Assembly (NCBI GenBank): GCA_945829115.1
Contig: CALZTP010000005.1
Span: forward strand, 1 to 54,527
Direction: 5' to 3'
Source: an uncultured bacterium
GTDB lineage: Bacteria; Bacteroidota; Bacteroidia; Bacteroidales; Bacteroidaceae
Length of the DNA: 54,527 nucleotides
Under the pieces are notes generated by a model. That model was not told where the DNA came from and did no database searches. It saw only the letters and a program-made list of their open reading frames with translations. Positions 1-7,837 of this stretch are shown here, piece by piece. The translations under genes and the position numbers were made by a program. Position 1 is the first letter of the stretch, and each line of letters opens with the position of its first letter.

Positions 1-145
1 TGAATAGAGCGAAGCGTTATTCGGAAACGGTGCCCGACTCTGATTTCTTGATTGCTTCTTCGTAATCAAGAAATAGGGAACGTCGTTTTCTGAATAGAGC
101 GAAGCGTTATTCGGAAACGGTGCCCGACTCTGATTTCTTGATTGC
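1..145. repeat. 55-bp direct repeat, two copies 90 bp apart
   Basis: Bases 1-55 and 91-145 are identical. The 35-bp spacer (56-90) contains a reverse complement of the end of the repeat: TTTCTTGATT at 43-52 can pair with AATCAAGAAA at 64-73. The repeat-spacer-repeat unit can therefore fold into a hairpin. The first copy starts at the window edge, so the array may continue to the left. No ORF covers it. A minus-strand promoter at 145-176 would transcribe through both copies, so they may form the leader of a gene outside the window. Confidence 0.9.
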
Positions 146-176
146 AAAGTTATGGATTATTTTTGATAAAAACAAA
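145..176 (-). promoter_or_regulatory. Leftward Bacteroidetes-type promoter
   Basis: On the minus strand TTTG (176-173) is followed after 20 bases by TAACTTTG (152-145). This matches the Bacteroidetes -33/-7 pattern. Transcription would start near base 138, inside the second 55-bp repeat copy, and run out of the window to the left. The target gene is not visible. Confidence 0.6.
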
Positions 177-511
177 AGAAATCGAGAAAAAATGCTCGTT
201 TTTAACATTTTGTCAGAATCTGTTTAATCTTGTTAACCTTAGGGATATTACCATTTTTACATTTTGTAAAGCATTGCGATTAATATTCGCATTTATCAAC
301 ACCACAGAGGAGGTATATTTGAAGGATTTTGAATATTTATTCTAACATTTTGTAAACCGCGTACTCTTTCCTGTGATTAGAGAAGATTTCATTAGAAGAG
401 ATTCCCTTAAATATGGAAAAGACATGAAACAAACTGCTTGTCTTCCTGCATTAAAATACTTATATGAAATATTAAACCATATCAAGAAAATTGTTGAATC
501 AACACGGATTG
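177..511. other. AT-rich non-coding stretch
   Basis: No convincing gene is visible. The longest open frame (67 codons from a TTG at 142) is rich in Phe, Leu and Ile, has no recognisable domain and begins inside the repeat. The word ACATTTTGT occurs three times (about 205-213, 259-267 and 345-353), and a short palindrome around GCGA...TCGC lies near 275-290. Neither has an assignable role. Confidence 0.5.
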
Positions 512-566
512 CGGCGAAATAACGGCGAAATAACGGCGAAATAACGGCGAAATAACGACGAAATAA
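512..566. repeat. Five tandem copies of an 11-bp unit
   Basis: CGGCGAAATAA is repeated at 512, 523, 534 and 545, with a fifth copy at 556 that differs by one base (CGACGAAATAA). The 11-bp period is close to one helical turn, so every copy faces the same side of the DNA. The array lies about 90 bp upstream of the histidine-kinase promoter at 654. Copy number is likely to vary by slippage. A regulatory role is inference. Confidence 0.9.
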
Positions 567-653
567 CAACAAGACAAGCCTTCGAAACACCATGCACATA
601 TATAAAAAAAGAAAAATAAATCGCTTTTATTAGGCGGTTTCATTAATTTTTTG

Positions 654-661
654 TAATTTTG
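654..661 (+). promoter_or_regulatory. -7 element for the histidine kinase
   Basis: TAATTTTG fits the TAnnTTTG consensus and lies 30 bases before the ATG at 691. No TTTG is visible at the expected -33 position, so activity may depend on an activator. Confidence 0.5.
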
Positions 662-690
662 CAGCATATTTAATCATAGAAGAAGAACTA

Positions 691-2694
691 ATGAAAGTAG
701 AGAAGATAATAGCGACTATACTGGTGATACTTTCCACACTCACCGCATGCACTCATCTTGGAGAAGGAAATGATTTTAAGACGATGAACAAGGAGAGGAA
801 GACAGTAGAAGACTCTATATTAATTGGAAAAATGGACTTTGCGCAGAAGGTTATCGACGAGAAGCTCAAAACGGCAAAGGATAGCGATTCATACTACCTT
901 TGGCTATCTACAAAGAACCGAGAGAACTTCTACTTATCAGACGCTAAAGCCATGGAGGAGGTAAACATCCGCATTTGCAGATACCTTGCAAAAAACGGCA
1001 AGAACACAGAATCTCGAAAATGGGTAGAGGCAGAATACTACATGGCAAAGAGCGTGTTCTTCATTACCTTCCTTTGGGCTCCTGATTCCGCATTAGAATA
1101 TAATACAAAGGCGTTAAAAAAAATTGATGCCATAGAAGGTACAGAAGACCATAAACTGCTTACGCTACTCAATCGAGGATACATTCTTCGAACGATGGGT
1201 CGTTACGATGAAAGTGCCGATATGTATTACACGGCACAGTTGTATTCCGACTCTATAAACGCGAACCCCAACAATCTGGTGGCCATCAAGCTTGGAGTGG
1301 CTTCTGTCTACAACACCATGCGCGATTTGGAGAATGCGAAGGTATGGTGGAAAGAGGTGGAAAAGAATCTTCCAAAGATGAGCGAGAAAGACAAGTTCAT
1401 TTACTACAACGACCATGGCAACTACCATTACTTCTCAGAAGAATACGAAGAGGCAAAGAAAAACTTCGAGCAGGCGGTGGCACTCACAAAAGGCAAGGTA
1501 GGAAAAGAATGGGACTACTACACAGCCTTGGGAAACCTTGCTGAGATATACATCATACTCGGTCAGAATGATGCTGCAGAAAACGCACTGAATAAAGTGG
1601 AGACATTTGGCAAAAAAGTAAACCACCCCACCATTCTCTACTATGTCGACAGCGAGAGAATAAAGTTGGAGCTTCAGAGGGGCAACAATGCGAAAGCCAT
1701 GGAGATCTACAGAAACTCAGAAAATGAGAAGGAAGTAGACATCACTCAACAGTTAATCCGCATGAAAGCCCTCAAGGAATTGTTTGAAAAAACAGGTCAC
1801 TACAAGGATGCGTATTTCATTCAAGACAGAATAGAACATATTGACGACTCTATCAACTCTGCAAACATAAAGATGAGGATGAGCGCAAATATCCTCAGAT
1901 ACCGTCACGACAAGCGACTTCTCCAGCAACAGCAGGAGATTGAGAGCAAGGAACTGACAGCCATCATTGGATGGACATTTGCGGTTATAGCCGCACTTGC
2001 CGCAGGACTGATTGTCATGATTGTCATCACACGCATCAGACGCCAGAAAATCAATGTCCTTACCATGCGCCAGCAACTACGAAGCTTGAAAATGGAGGCT
2101 GTTCGCAACAGAATAAACCCTCACTTCATCTTCAACGCACTTAACCACGAGATGCTCTGCCAATTGAAAGGAAAGGAAGTTGACTTCACTCCTCTCATCA
2201 CCCTCCTCCGCCGTGGTTTAGAGCAGGCAGACAAGAGTGTCACAACACTTGCCGACGAACTGAAGTTCATAGACTTTTACGTGAAGGTTGAGGGACAAAA
2301 GATGGGTGGGAAGTTGATGTACGAGAAGAAAATCGATGCTGATGTTGACATTAATAGCATAAAGATTCCTGCTATGACCATACAGATATTTGTTGAGAAT
2401 GCCATAAAGCATGGGCTGCAACCAATCGCAAAGGTCAGAGAGCCTCAGCTTACAGTTCTTGCAAAGAGGAAAGACAACGGAGTGAGAATCTCTGTGCTTG
2501 ACAACGGAGAAGGAATCACTGCAGAGGCTTTCAATACCAAGAGCACAGGAATAAGAACCATCCGGCAAACCATTCAGCTCTTCAACGACAGAAACTCCCG
2601 TCTAATGACTTTCGGAACGGAGAACCGCACAGACGGTTGCTCTGGTGTAGATGCATGGATTTTCATTCCCGACAACTACAAGTTCGACATTTAA
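691..2694 (+). CDS. Lipidated TPR sensor histidine kinase, LytS/YehU type
   Basis: The 667-residue protein starts with a hydrophobic segment ending in a lipobox (LTAC, Cys20), followed by a long helical region of TPR-like repeats (about 60-400). One membrane helix (about 422-446) leads to a cytoplasmic His_kinase domain of the PF06580 class. The phospho-acceptor motif NRINPHFIFNALNHE places the histidine at 478. A Bergerat ATP-binding fold follows, with VENAIKHG and DNGEGI boxes. The expected role is to sense an envelope signal and phosphorylate the response regulator encoded 34 bp downstream. The signal is unknown. An N-terminal lipid anchor combined with a membrane helix is unusual in general but is seen in Bacteroidetes TPR kinases. 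Confidence 0.9.
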   Translation: MKVEKIIATILVILSTLTACTHLGEGNDFKTMNKERKTVEDSILIGKMDFAQKVIDEKLKTAKDSDSYYLWLSTKNRENFYLSDAKAMEEVNIRICRYLAKNGKNTESRKWVEAEYYMAKSVFFITFLWAPDSALEYNTKALKKIDAIEGTEDHKLLTLLNRGYILRTMGRYDESADMYYTAQLYSDSINANPNNLVAIKLGVASVYNTMRDLENAKVWWKEVEKNLPKMSEKDKFIYYNDHGNYHYFSEEYEEAKKNFEQAVALTKGKVGKEWDYYTALGNLAEIYIILGQNDAAENALNKVETFGKKVNHPTILYYVDSERIKLELQRGNNAKAMEIYRNSENEKEVDITQQLIRMKALKELFEKTGHYKDAYFIQDRIEHIDDSINSANIKMRMSANILRYRHDKRLLQQQQEIESKELTAIIGWTFAVIAALAAGLIVMIVITRIRRQKINVLTMRQQLRSLKMEAVRNRINPHFIFNALNHEMLCQLKGKEVDFTPLITLLRRGLEQADKSVTTLADELKFIDFYVKVEGQKMGGKLMYEKKIDADVDINSIKIPAMTIQIFVENAIKHGLQPIAKVREPQLTVLAKRKDNGVRISVLDNGEGITAEAFNTKSTGIRTIRQTIQLFNDRNSRLMTFGTENRTDGCSGVDAWIFIPDNYKFDI

Positions 2695-2728
2695 CCCCCA
2701 CCTTAACCTGCATAAAAAGCACCTACTT

Positions 2729-3475
2729 ATGAAAAAAATCAAAGCGTACATAATAGACGATAACGAGGAAGCTGCTGAGGTACTGCAGATTCTCATGGAG
2801 AAGCATTACCCTGTGGAAGTAACTGGAACTGCAGCAAATGCCTATGATGCCATCGACGACCTTACGGAGAAAACCACCGACATCATCTTCCTTGACATCG
2901 AAATGCCCGAAATCTCCGGATTGGAGTTCTGTCAGATAATCCGCCAGCAGATTAGTCCTGACACGAAGGTGGTGTTCTACAGTGCTCACCCCAATTACGC
3001 TATTGATGCCATACGAAGAGAAGCCTTTGACTTCCTCTTAAAGCCACCTTCGGTAGAGGAAATTGGGAACATCATAAAGCGATACTACGAGAACAAGCTT
3101 ACAACTCTGAAGTCAGTAGACTATCCATGTTCCTATCCTCGTCCCCTGCTTGTTGTGAACTTCAAGAACGAACTTACTCGTCTTGCCGTGAATGATTGTG
3201 TCGTTTTCCACTTTCGTCAGGAAGACAACTATTGGGAGGTGATGTGCAAAGATGGTGCTGTTTATCCACTGAGAAGGCGCACCAATTCAGACATTATTCT
3301 TTCCCTCACCCAAAACTACGTTCAGATAAACAAGCGCCACATTGTGAACCTTCACTATATCGACATGATTGCAGAGAATAAATGCATTATGAACACTTCC
3401 GTAAGCATTGATGCCGACCTCTCCATAAGCCGAAGCTTCAAGCAGTCGTTCCTTGACGCTTTCAATGCCATCTAA
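2729..3475 (+). CDS. LytTR-family response regulator
   Basis: The protein has 248 residues from the ATG at 2729. An in-frame upstream start at 2651 would add 26 residues overlapping the kinase and is not needed, because the receiver domain begins directly with MKKIKAYIIDDNEE. The receiver domain (1-120) has the acidic pair D10/D11, the phospho-acceptor D56 in FLDIEMP and the conserved lysine in LLKPP. The C-terminal LytTR DNA-binding domain (about 145-248) contains NYWEVM and QINKRHIVNLHYI. It is the evident partner of the kinase just upstream and probably a transcription factor. Target genes cannot be read from the sequence. Confidence 0.92.
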   Translation: MKKIKAYIIDDNEEAAEVLQILMEKHYPVEVTGTAANAYDAIDDLTEKTTDIIFLDIEMPEISGLEFCQIIRQQISPDTKVVFYSAHPNYAIDAIRREAFDFLLKPPSVEEIGNIIKRYYENKLTTLKSVDYPCSYPRPLLVVNFKNELTRLAVNDCVVFHFRQEDNYWEVMCKDGAVYPLRRRTNSDIILSLTQNYVQINKRHIVNLHYIDMIAENKCIMNTSVSIDADLSISRSFKQSFLDAFNAI

Positions 3476-3574
3476 ACAATCATCTCTCACGGTGGAATCA
3501 GGAACCAGTGTGGCTAAAATAGATTCTAACAATCAAAAAGAATACCAGAAAACAAAAGCAATAAAAGAAGAAAA

Positions 3575-5104
3575 ATGGCAAAAAAGGATAACGCAACACT
3601 TGAATTAGGAACAAAACCAGTAGGAAAATTGCTTACACAATACGCATTACCTGCAATCATTGCGATGGTGGCAAGCTCGCTCTACAACATGGTTGACTCT
3701 ATCTTCATCGGACAGGGAGTAGGAGCTATGGCAATCGCAGGACTCGCCATCACCTTCCCGTTCATGAACCTCTCTGGAGCCTTCGGAGCAGCTATTGGAG
3801 TAGGCTCTTCAACTCTTATCAGCGTGCGTCTCGGTCAGAAACGTTATGCCGAAGCAAACAATATTCTTGGAAACAACATCACACTGAACATAATAACAGG
3901 CGTAACATTTGCTGCCGTCTGCCTATTATTCCTCGACGAGATTCTCTATTTCTTCGGAGCATCAGAGCAGACACTTACTTACGCAAGGGAATACATGGAG
4001 ATCATACTCCTCGGAAACGTAGTGACACATCTCTATTTCGGCATGAATGCTGTTCTGAGAGCAGCCTCGAAGCCACAAATGGCAATGGCGGCAACGATGT
4101 TCACTGTTATCTTAAACACGATTCTCGACCCTATCTTCATCTACACGCTCGACATGGGCATAAGAGGGGCAGCCATAGCCACAATCCTCTCGCAATTCCT
4201 TGCTATGTGCTGGCAACTATACATAATGTCAAACAAAAACGATCTCTTGCATCTCCAGAAGGGAATATACAGTCTAAAGAAAAAGCTCACAAAGGAGATT
4301 ATTGGTATAGGAATTTCACCTTTTGCCATGAACGCATGTGCCTGCCTTGTGGTTATAATCATAAATAATGCCTTGGTGGAATATGGTGGCGACCTCTCTG
4401 TGGGTGCCTACGGAATAGGTAACCGTCTCGTCTTTATCTTCGTGATGATTTCCATGGGAATAAACCAGGGCATGCAACCTATCGTTGGCTATAACTTCGG
4501 AGCGAAGAATTATGAGAGAATGATGCGAGCCGTGAACATCTCCATCATTGCAGCAACAATAGTAATGACAACAGGATGGGCAATCTTCCAGCTCTTCCCA
4601 GACACTTGCGTAATGGTGTTCACAACCGATGCTGAACTCCGCGAGATTACCTCCCGCGGCTTGCGCATAAACTCCGCCTTCCTACCTATCATTGGCTGCC
4701 AGATGGTTATCACGAATTTCTTCCAGAGCATCGGCAAGGCAAAGCTAAGTATCTTTCTCTCCCTATCACGACAGATGCTTATTCTCATTCCTATGCTCCT
4801 TATTCTACCGAAGTTCTTCAGTGTTGACGGTATATGGATGTCTCTTCCTGTAAGCGACTTCATCTCTTTCATTCTTGCTGTCTGGCTAATGGCTGTTTAT
4901 ATGAAGCGGTTCAAAGTGAGCAAGAAAGAGAGCACCGACGAGATTGTTGTGGAGAATAAGGCGGAAGGAGCAGAAGAATACCACAGAAGCTACAGCTACT
5001 ACACACCTCGCTTTGGGGCTGCTCCACGAGGCATGGCACCTCAAGCTGGTGCATCACAAATGATTGACGAAGAAGAGGAGCAAGAAGAAGAAAGAAATGG
5101 GTGA
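3575..5104 (+). CDS. MATE-family multidrug/sodium antiporter
   Basis: The protein has 509 residues and about 12 hydrophobic helices, arranged as two MatE (PF01554) halves. The N-terminus has the family features LGTKPVGKLLTQYALPAIIAMVASSLYNMVDSIFIG in spaced form, and GINQGMQPIVGYNFGA marks the second half. Such inner-membrane proteins export cationic drugs or metabolites in exchange for Na+ or H+; the substrate is unknown here. The last roughly 60 residues are not membrane-embedded: a Tyr- and Pro-containing stretch ends in a run of about ten acidic residues, which is longer than usual for the family. The gene is 99 bp after the response regulator on the same strand and could be transcribed with it. 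Confidence 0.92.
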   Translation: MAKKDNATLELGTKPVGKLLTQYALPAIIAMVASSLYNMVDSIFIGQGVGAMAIAGLAITFPFMNLSGAFGAAIGVGSSTLISVRLGQKRYAEANNILGNNITLNIITGVTFAAVCLLFLDEILYFFGASEQTLTYAREYMEIILLGNVVTHLYFGMNAVLRAASKPQMAMAATMFTVILNTILDPIFIYTLDMGIRGAAIATILSQFLAMCWQLYIMSNKNDLLHLQKGIYSLKKKLTKEIIGIGISPFAMNACACLVVIIINNALVEYGGDLSVGAYGIGNRLVFIFVMISMGINQGMQPIVGYNFGAKNYERMMRAVNISIIAATIVMTTGWAIFQLFPDTCVMVFTTDAELREITSRGLRINSAFLPIIGCQMVITNFFQSIGKAKLSIFLSLSRQMLILIPMLLILPKFFSVDGIWMSLPVSDFISFILAVWLMAVYMKRFKVSKKESTDEIVVENKAEGAEEYHRSYSYYTPRFGAAPRGMAPQAGASQMIDEEEEQEEERNG

Positions 5105-5148
5105 AATTGGCACCTATGTACTAATTTCCCCTTTAATAGATTTTTAAA

Positions 5149-7461
5149 ATGAAAGTATGTATAGCCGAGAAACCAAGTGTGGCGCGAGACATTGCCCACG
5201 TGCTTGGAGCAACACAGCAACGTCAAGGGTTTCTGGAAGGTAACGGATATCAGGTTACATGGACCTTCGGACATCTCTGCACATTAAAAGAGCCAAACGA
5301 TTATACCGACCAGTGGAAACATTGGTCGCTCTCGTCGTTGCCTATGATCCCTCCTCGTTTCAGCATAAAACTTATAGAAGACGAAGGAATAAAGAAGCAG
5401 TTTTCAGTCATTGAAAAGCTCATGAAAGAGGCAGACGAAATAATAAACTGTGGTGATGCCGGGCAGGAGGGTGAGCTCATACAGAGATGGGTGATGCAGA
5501 AAGCAGGAGCAAAATGCCCAGTGAAACGTCTTTGGATTAGTTCTCTGACAGAAGATGCCATACGTGAGGGCTTTGCCAATTTGAAAGATCAGAAAGAATA
5601 TGACTCGTTGTATCTCGCTGGCCTCTCTCGTGCCATTGGCGACTGGCTTCTCGGCATGAATGCAACACGTCTTTACACCATCAAATACGGTCAAAACAAA
5701 CAAGTGCTTTCTGTAGGAAGGGTGCAGACTCCTACCCTCGCACTTATTGTCAACCGACAAAGGGAGATAGAGAATTTCACTCCACAACAGTCGTGGGTGC
5801 TCAGCACCATGTACCGAAACACAAAGTTCACTGGCATTGAACGAGATGAAGATGCAGAGGCAGAGGAAGCAGCAAAGAATGCGGAACAGAAGAAGGCAGA
5901 GAAGAACAAAGCCCCTATCTATCGAACTATTGAATTTAGAACCGAAGAGGAGGGGCAAAAGACTGTTGAGAATATCAAGGACGCTCCTCTCCACATTCTC
6001 TCCACAACAAAGAAGAAGGGAACAGAAGCTCCTCCTCGTCTTTACGACCTTACCTCTCTACAGGTTGACTGCAACAAGAAGTTCTCGTATTCTGCTGACA
6101 TGACCTTGAAACTTATTCAGTCGCTCTACGAGAAGAAATTCACTACCTATCCGCGTGTTGACACCACATTCCTCTCTGACGATATCTACGCTAAATGCCC
6201 ATCGACACTGAACGGACTCTACAAGACCTCCTTCTCTGGCGAGACTCCTTATGCTGATTTGGTTAGACCGCTTGGAGGAAAACCATTGAAAAAAAGCAAG
6301 AAGGTGTTTGACTCTTCCAAGGTCACCGACCACCATGCCATCATTCCTACAGGAGTGCCACCAACAGGACTGAGCGATATGGAACGTAATGTCTTTGACC
6401 TTGTTGCTCGTGCTTTTATAGCTGCCTTCTATGAGGATTGCAAGTTCGAAACGACAACTGTTCTTGCTGAGGTTAATGGAAAGGAGGACACAAACGTTAT
6501 GTTCAGAACATCTGGAAAGGTGATCACAGATGAGGGATGGCGTGTCGTTTTCAAGAAAGCAACGGAGAAAACAGCAGAAAATTCCATGGAGAAAACCATT
6601 GAGAATGCTACGGAGAAAGCCATAGAAGGAAGCGAGGAGGCAACAGGCAACGAAAGTGCTTCTCTGCCTGTTTTCAACAAAGGTGAGGAAGGTCCCCACT
6701 CTCCTGCATTGTCTGAGAAATGGACTCAGCCTCCAAAGCCGTATACTGAAGCAACCCTTCTTCGAGCAATGGAAACGGCAGGAAAATTCGTTGAAGACGA
6801 GACTTTGCGAATGGCACTGAAAGAAAATGGTATCGGCAGACCTTCTTCTCGTGCGGGGATAATAGAAACTCTCTTCAAAAGGCATTATATCCGCCGTGAG
6901 AGAAAGAACCTTATTGCCACTCCAACAGGCATTGACCTTATAGATATTATCCATGAGGAATTGCTGAAATCGTGTGAGCTTACTGGTATTTGGGAGAAGA
7001 AACTTCGAGATATTGAAAGCCATAAATACGATGCCCAGACATTTATATCAGAACTGAAGCAACAAGCAAACGACATCGTTATGCAGGTGCTGAGAGACAA
7101 CTCTACCAGACGAATCGCAATTACAGAAGAAGAGAAAAAGGAAACTGGAAAAACAAGGAAAAAAGCTTCTGGAAATTCCACATCAGGAAAATCTGGTTCT
7201 GGAAATTCTACATCTGGAGATTCTGCTTCGGGAATTACATCTGGAAATTCTTCAGGAAAAACCTCTTCAAAAGCATCGTCTTCCAGATCAAAGAAAATGG
7301 CTGTTCAGAAAAAAGCAGAAGATGCAGCAAGGGCATATACTGCCATAAAACCGGGAGCACCGTGCCCATTATGCGGAAAAGGGGTGATTATTCGTGGAAG
7401 AACTGCCTTTGGATGTTCTCGATGGAATGAGGGTTGCTCTTTCCGACAACCATTTGAATAA
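5149..7461 (+). CDS. topB: DNA topoisomerase III
   Basis: This type IA topoisomerase of 770 residues decatenates or relaxes DNA through a 5'-phosphotyrosine. The N-terminal TOPRIM domain is clear (MKVCIAEKPSVARDIA, GDAGQEGELI). The catalytic tyrosine is Tyr334 in TYPRVDTTFLSD, and GRVQTPTLALIV is conserved. Two parts are unusual. Residues 471-494 are three copies of an eight-residue Glu/Lys repeat in an insertion of about 45 residues. Residues about 672-720 form a Ser/Gly/Thr linker with internal DNA repeats. The C-terminus has a zinc-ribbon-like segment (CPLCGKG...GCSRWNEGC). The gene starts 44 bp after the MATE gene and ends against a bidirectional terminator at 7585-7630. Confidence 0.95.
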   Translation: MKVCIAEKPSVARDIAHVLGATQQRQGFLEGNGYQVTWTFGHLCTLKEPNDYTDQWKHWSLSSLPMIPPRFSIKLIEDEGIKKQFSVIEKLMKEADEIINCGDAGQEGELIQRWVMQKAGAKCPVKRLWISSLTEDAIREGFANLKDQKEYDSLYLAGLSRAIGDWLLGMNATRLYTIKYGQNKQVLSVGRVQTPTLALIVNRQREIENFTPQQSWVLSTMYRNTKFTGIERDEDAEAEEAAKNAEQKKAEKNKAPIYRTIEFRTEEEGQKTVENIKDAPLHILSTTKKKGTEAPPRLYDLTSLQVDCNKKFSYSADMTLKLIQSLYEKKFTTYPRVDTTFLSDDIYAKCPSTLNGLYKTSFSGETPYADLVRPLGGKPLKKSKKVFDSSKVTDHHAIIPTGVPPTGLSDMERNVFDLVARAFIAAFYEDCKFETTTVLAEVNGKEDTNVMFRTSGKVITDEGWRVVFKKATEKTAENSMEKTIENATEKAIEGSEEATGNESASLPVFNKGEEGPHSPALSEKWTQPPKPYTEATLLRAMETAGKFVEDETLRMALKENGIGRPSSRAGIIETLFKRHYIRRERKNLIATPTGIDLIDIIHEELLKSCELTGIWEKKLRDIESHKYDAQTFISELKQQANDIVMQVLRDNSTRRIAITEEEKKETGKTRKKASGNSTSGKSGSGNSTSGDSASGITSGNSSGKTSSKASSSRSKKMAVQKKAEDAARAYTAIKPGAPCPLCGKGVIIRGRTAFGCSRWNEGCSFRQPFE

Positions 7462-7500
7462 GAAGGCATAACCAATCTACTCGTTCTGAATATATAGAAG

Positions 7501-7575
7501 AAAATTGAGCTTACGGTTTACAAAAAAAATTGAACTTACGATTAACAAGAAAAATTGAGCTTACGGTTAACAAGA
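7501..7575. repeat. Three tandem copies of a 25-bp unit
   Basis: The units begin at 7501, 7526 and 7551 and share AAAATTGAGCTTACGG with a few substitutions. They lie between the topB stop codon and the terminator hairpin. They are not spaced like CRISPR repeats because there are no unique spacers. Confidence 0.9.
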
Positions 7576-7584
7576 AAAAAATAA

Positions 7585-7630
7585 CGGACAAGTGCAGGGA
7601 ATTCCCCCGCTGCTTGTCCGCTGTTTTTTT
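7585..7630. terminator. Bidirectional terminator between topB and the purH operon
   Basis: The stem CGGACAAG (7585-7592) pairs with CTTGTCCG (7613-7620), with further GC pairing inside. It has a T run on the plus side (7624-7630) and an A run on the left (7574-7580) that is a T run on the minus strand. It can end transcripts of both convergent units. Confidence 0.85.
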
Positions 7631-7817
7631 ACTTATGCTTCCTGTTTGCCCTCTGCTGACGATACTTTGCCTTTTGCATTGCAGAGCCAGAGCCATGGGC
7701 ACCAGTGATATACTTTTTCTTCTTCGCCTTGGTCTTTATCTTGTCGTCTTGCTGCTTACGCTCTCCCCCACGACCGAAGTTAATGCCATTCTGCAAGATG
7801 AGTTCAAAATCGTCCAT
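7629..7817 (-). CDS. Small basic protein of 62 residues, unknown function
   Basis: From the ATG at 7817 the product runs MDDFELILQNGINFGRGGER..., and it ends just before the terminator. About a third of the residues are Lys, Arg or His, concentrated in the C-terminal half (KTKAKKKKYITGAHGSGSA, then a KAKYRQQRANRKHK end). This composition suggests nucleic-acid or ribosome binding, which is inference. It begins 20 bp after the stop codon of the AICAR formyltransferase gene and would share its transcript. A longer frame to 7895 overlaps that gene and is less likely. I do not recognise a named family. Confidence 0.6.
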   Translation of the reverse strand: MDDFELILQNGINFGRGGERKQQDDKIKTKAKKKKYITGAHGSGSAMQKAKYRQQRANRKHK

Positions 7818-7837
7818 AGGTATCGCAATTCGGTTTT

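Noticed and set aside
142..345. 67-codon plus-strand open frame
   Set aside because: It starts with TTG inside the 55-bp repeat, has low-complexity hydrophobic composition and no domain.
342..667. Two minus-strand open frames with repeated Arg-Arg-Tyr-Phe words
   Set aside because: The repeated words are only the translation of the 11-bp tandem array.
2651..2728. Upstream start for the response regulator
   Set aside because: The receiver domain starts at the ATG at 2729, and the extra 26 residues overlap the kinase end with no homology pattern.
6058..7023. 321-codon minus-strand frame
   Set aside because: It is the antisense shadow of topB, whose motifs are intact; the frame has no domain.
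7501..7575. CRISPR-like repeats
   Set aside because: The units are contiguous, with no unique spacers and no cas genes nearby.
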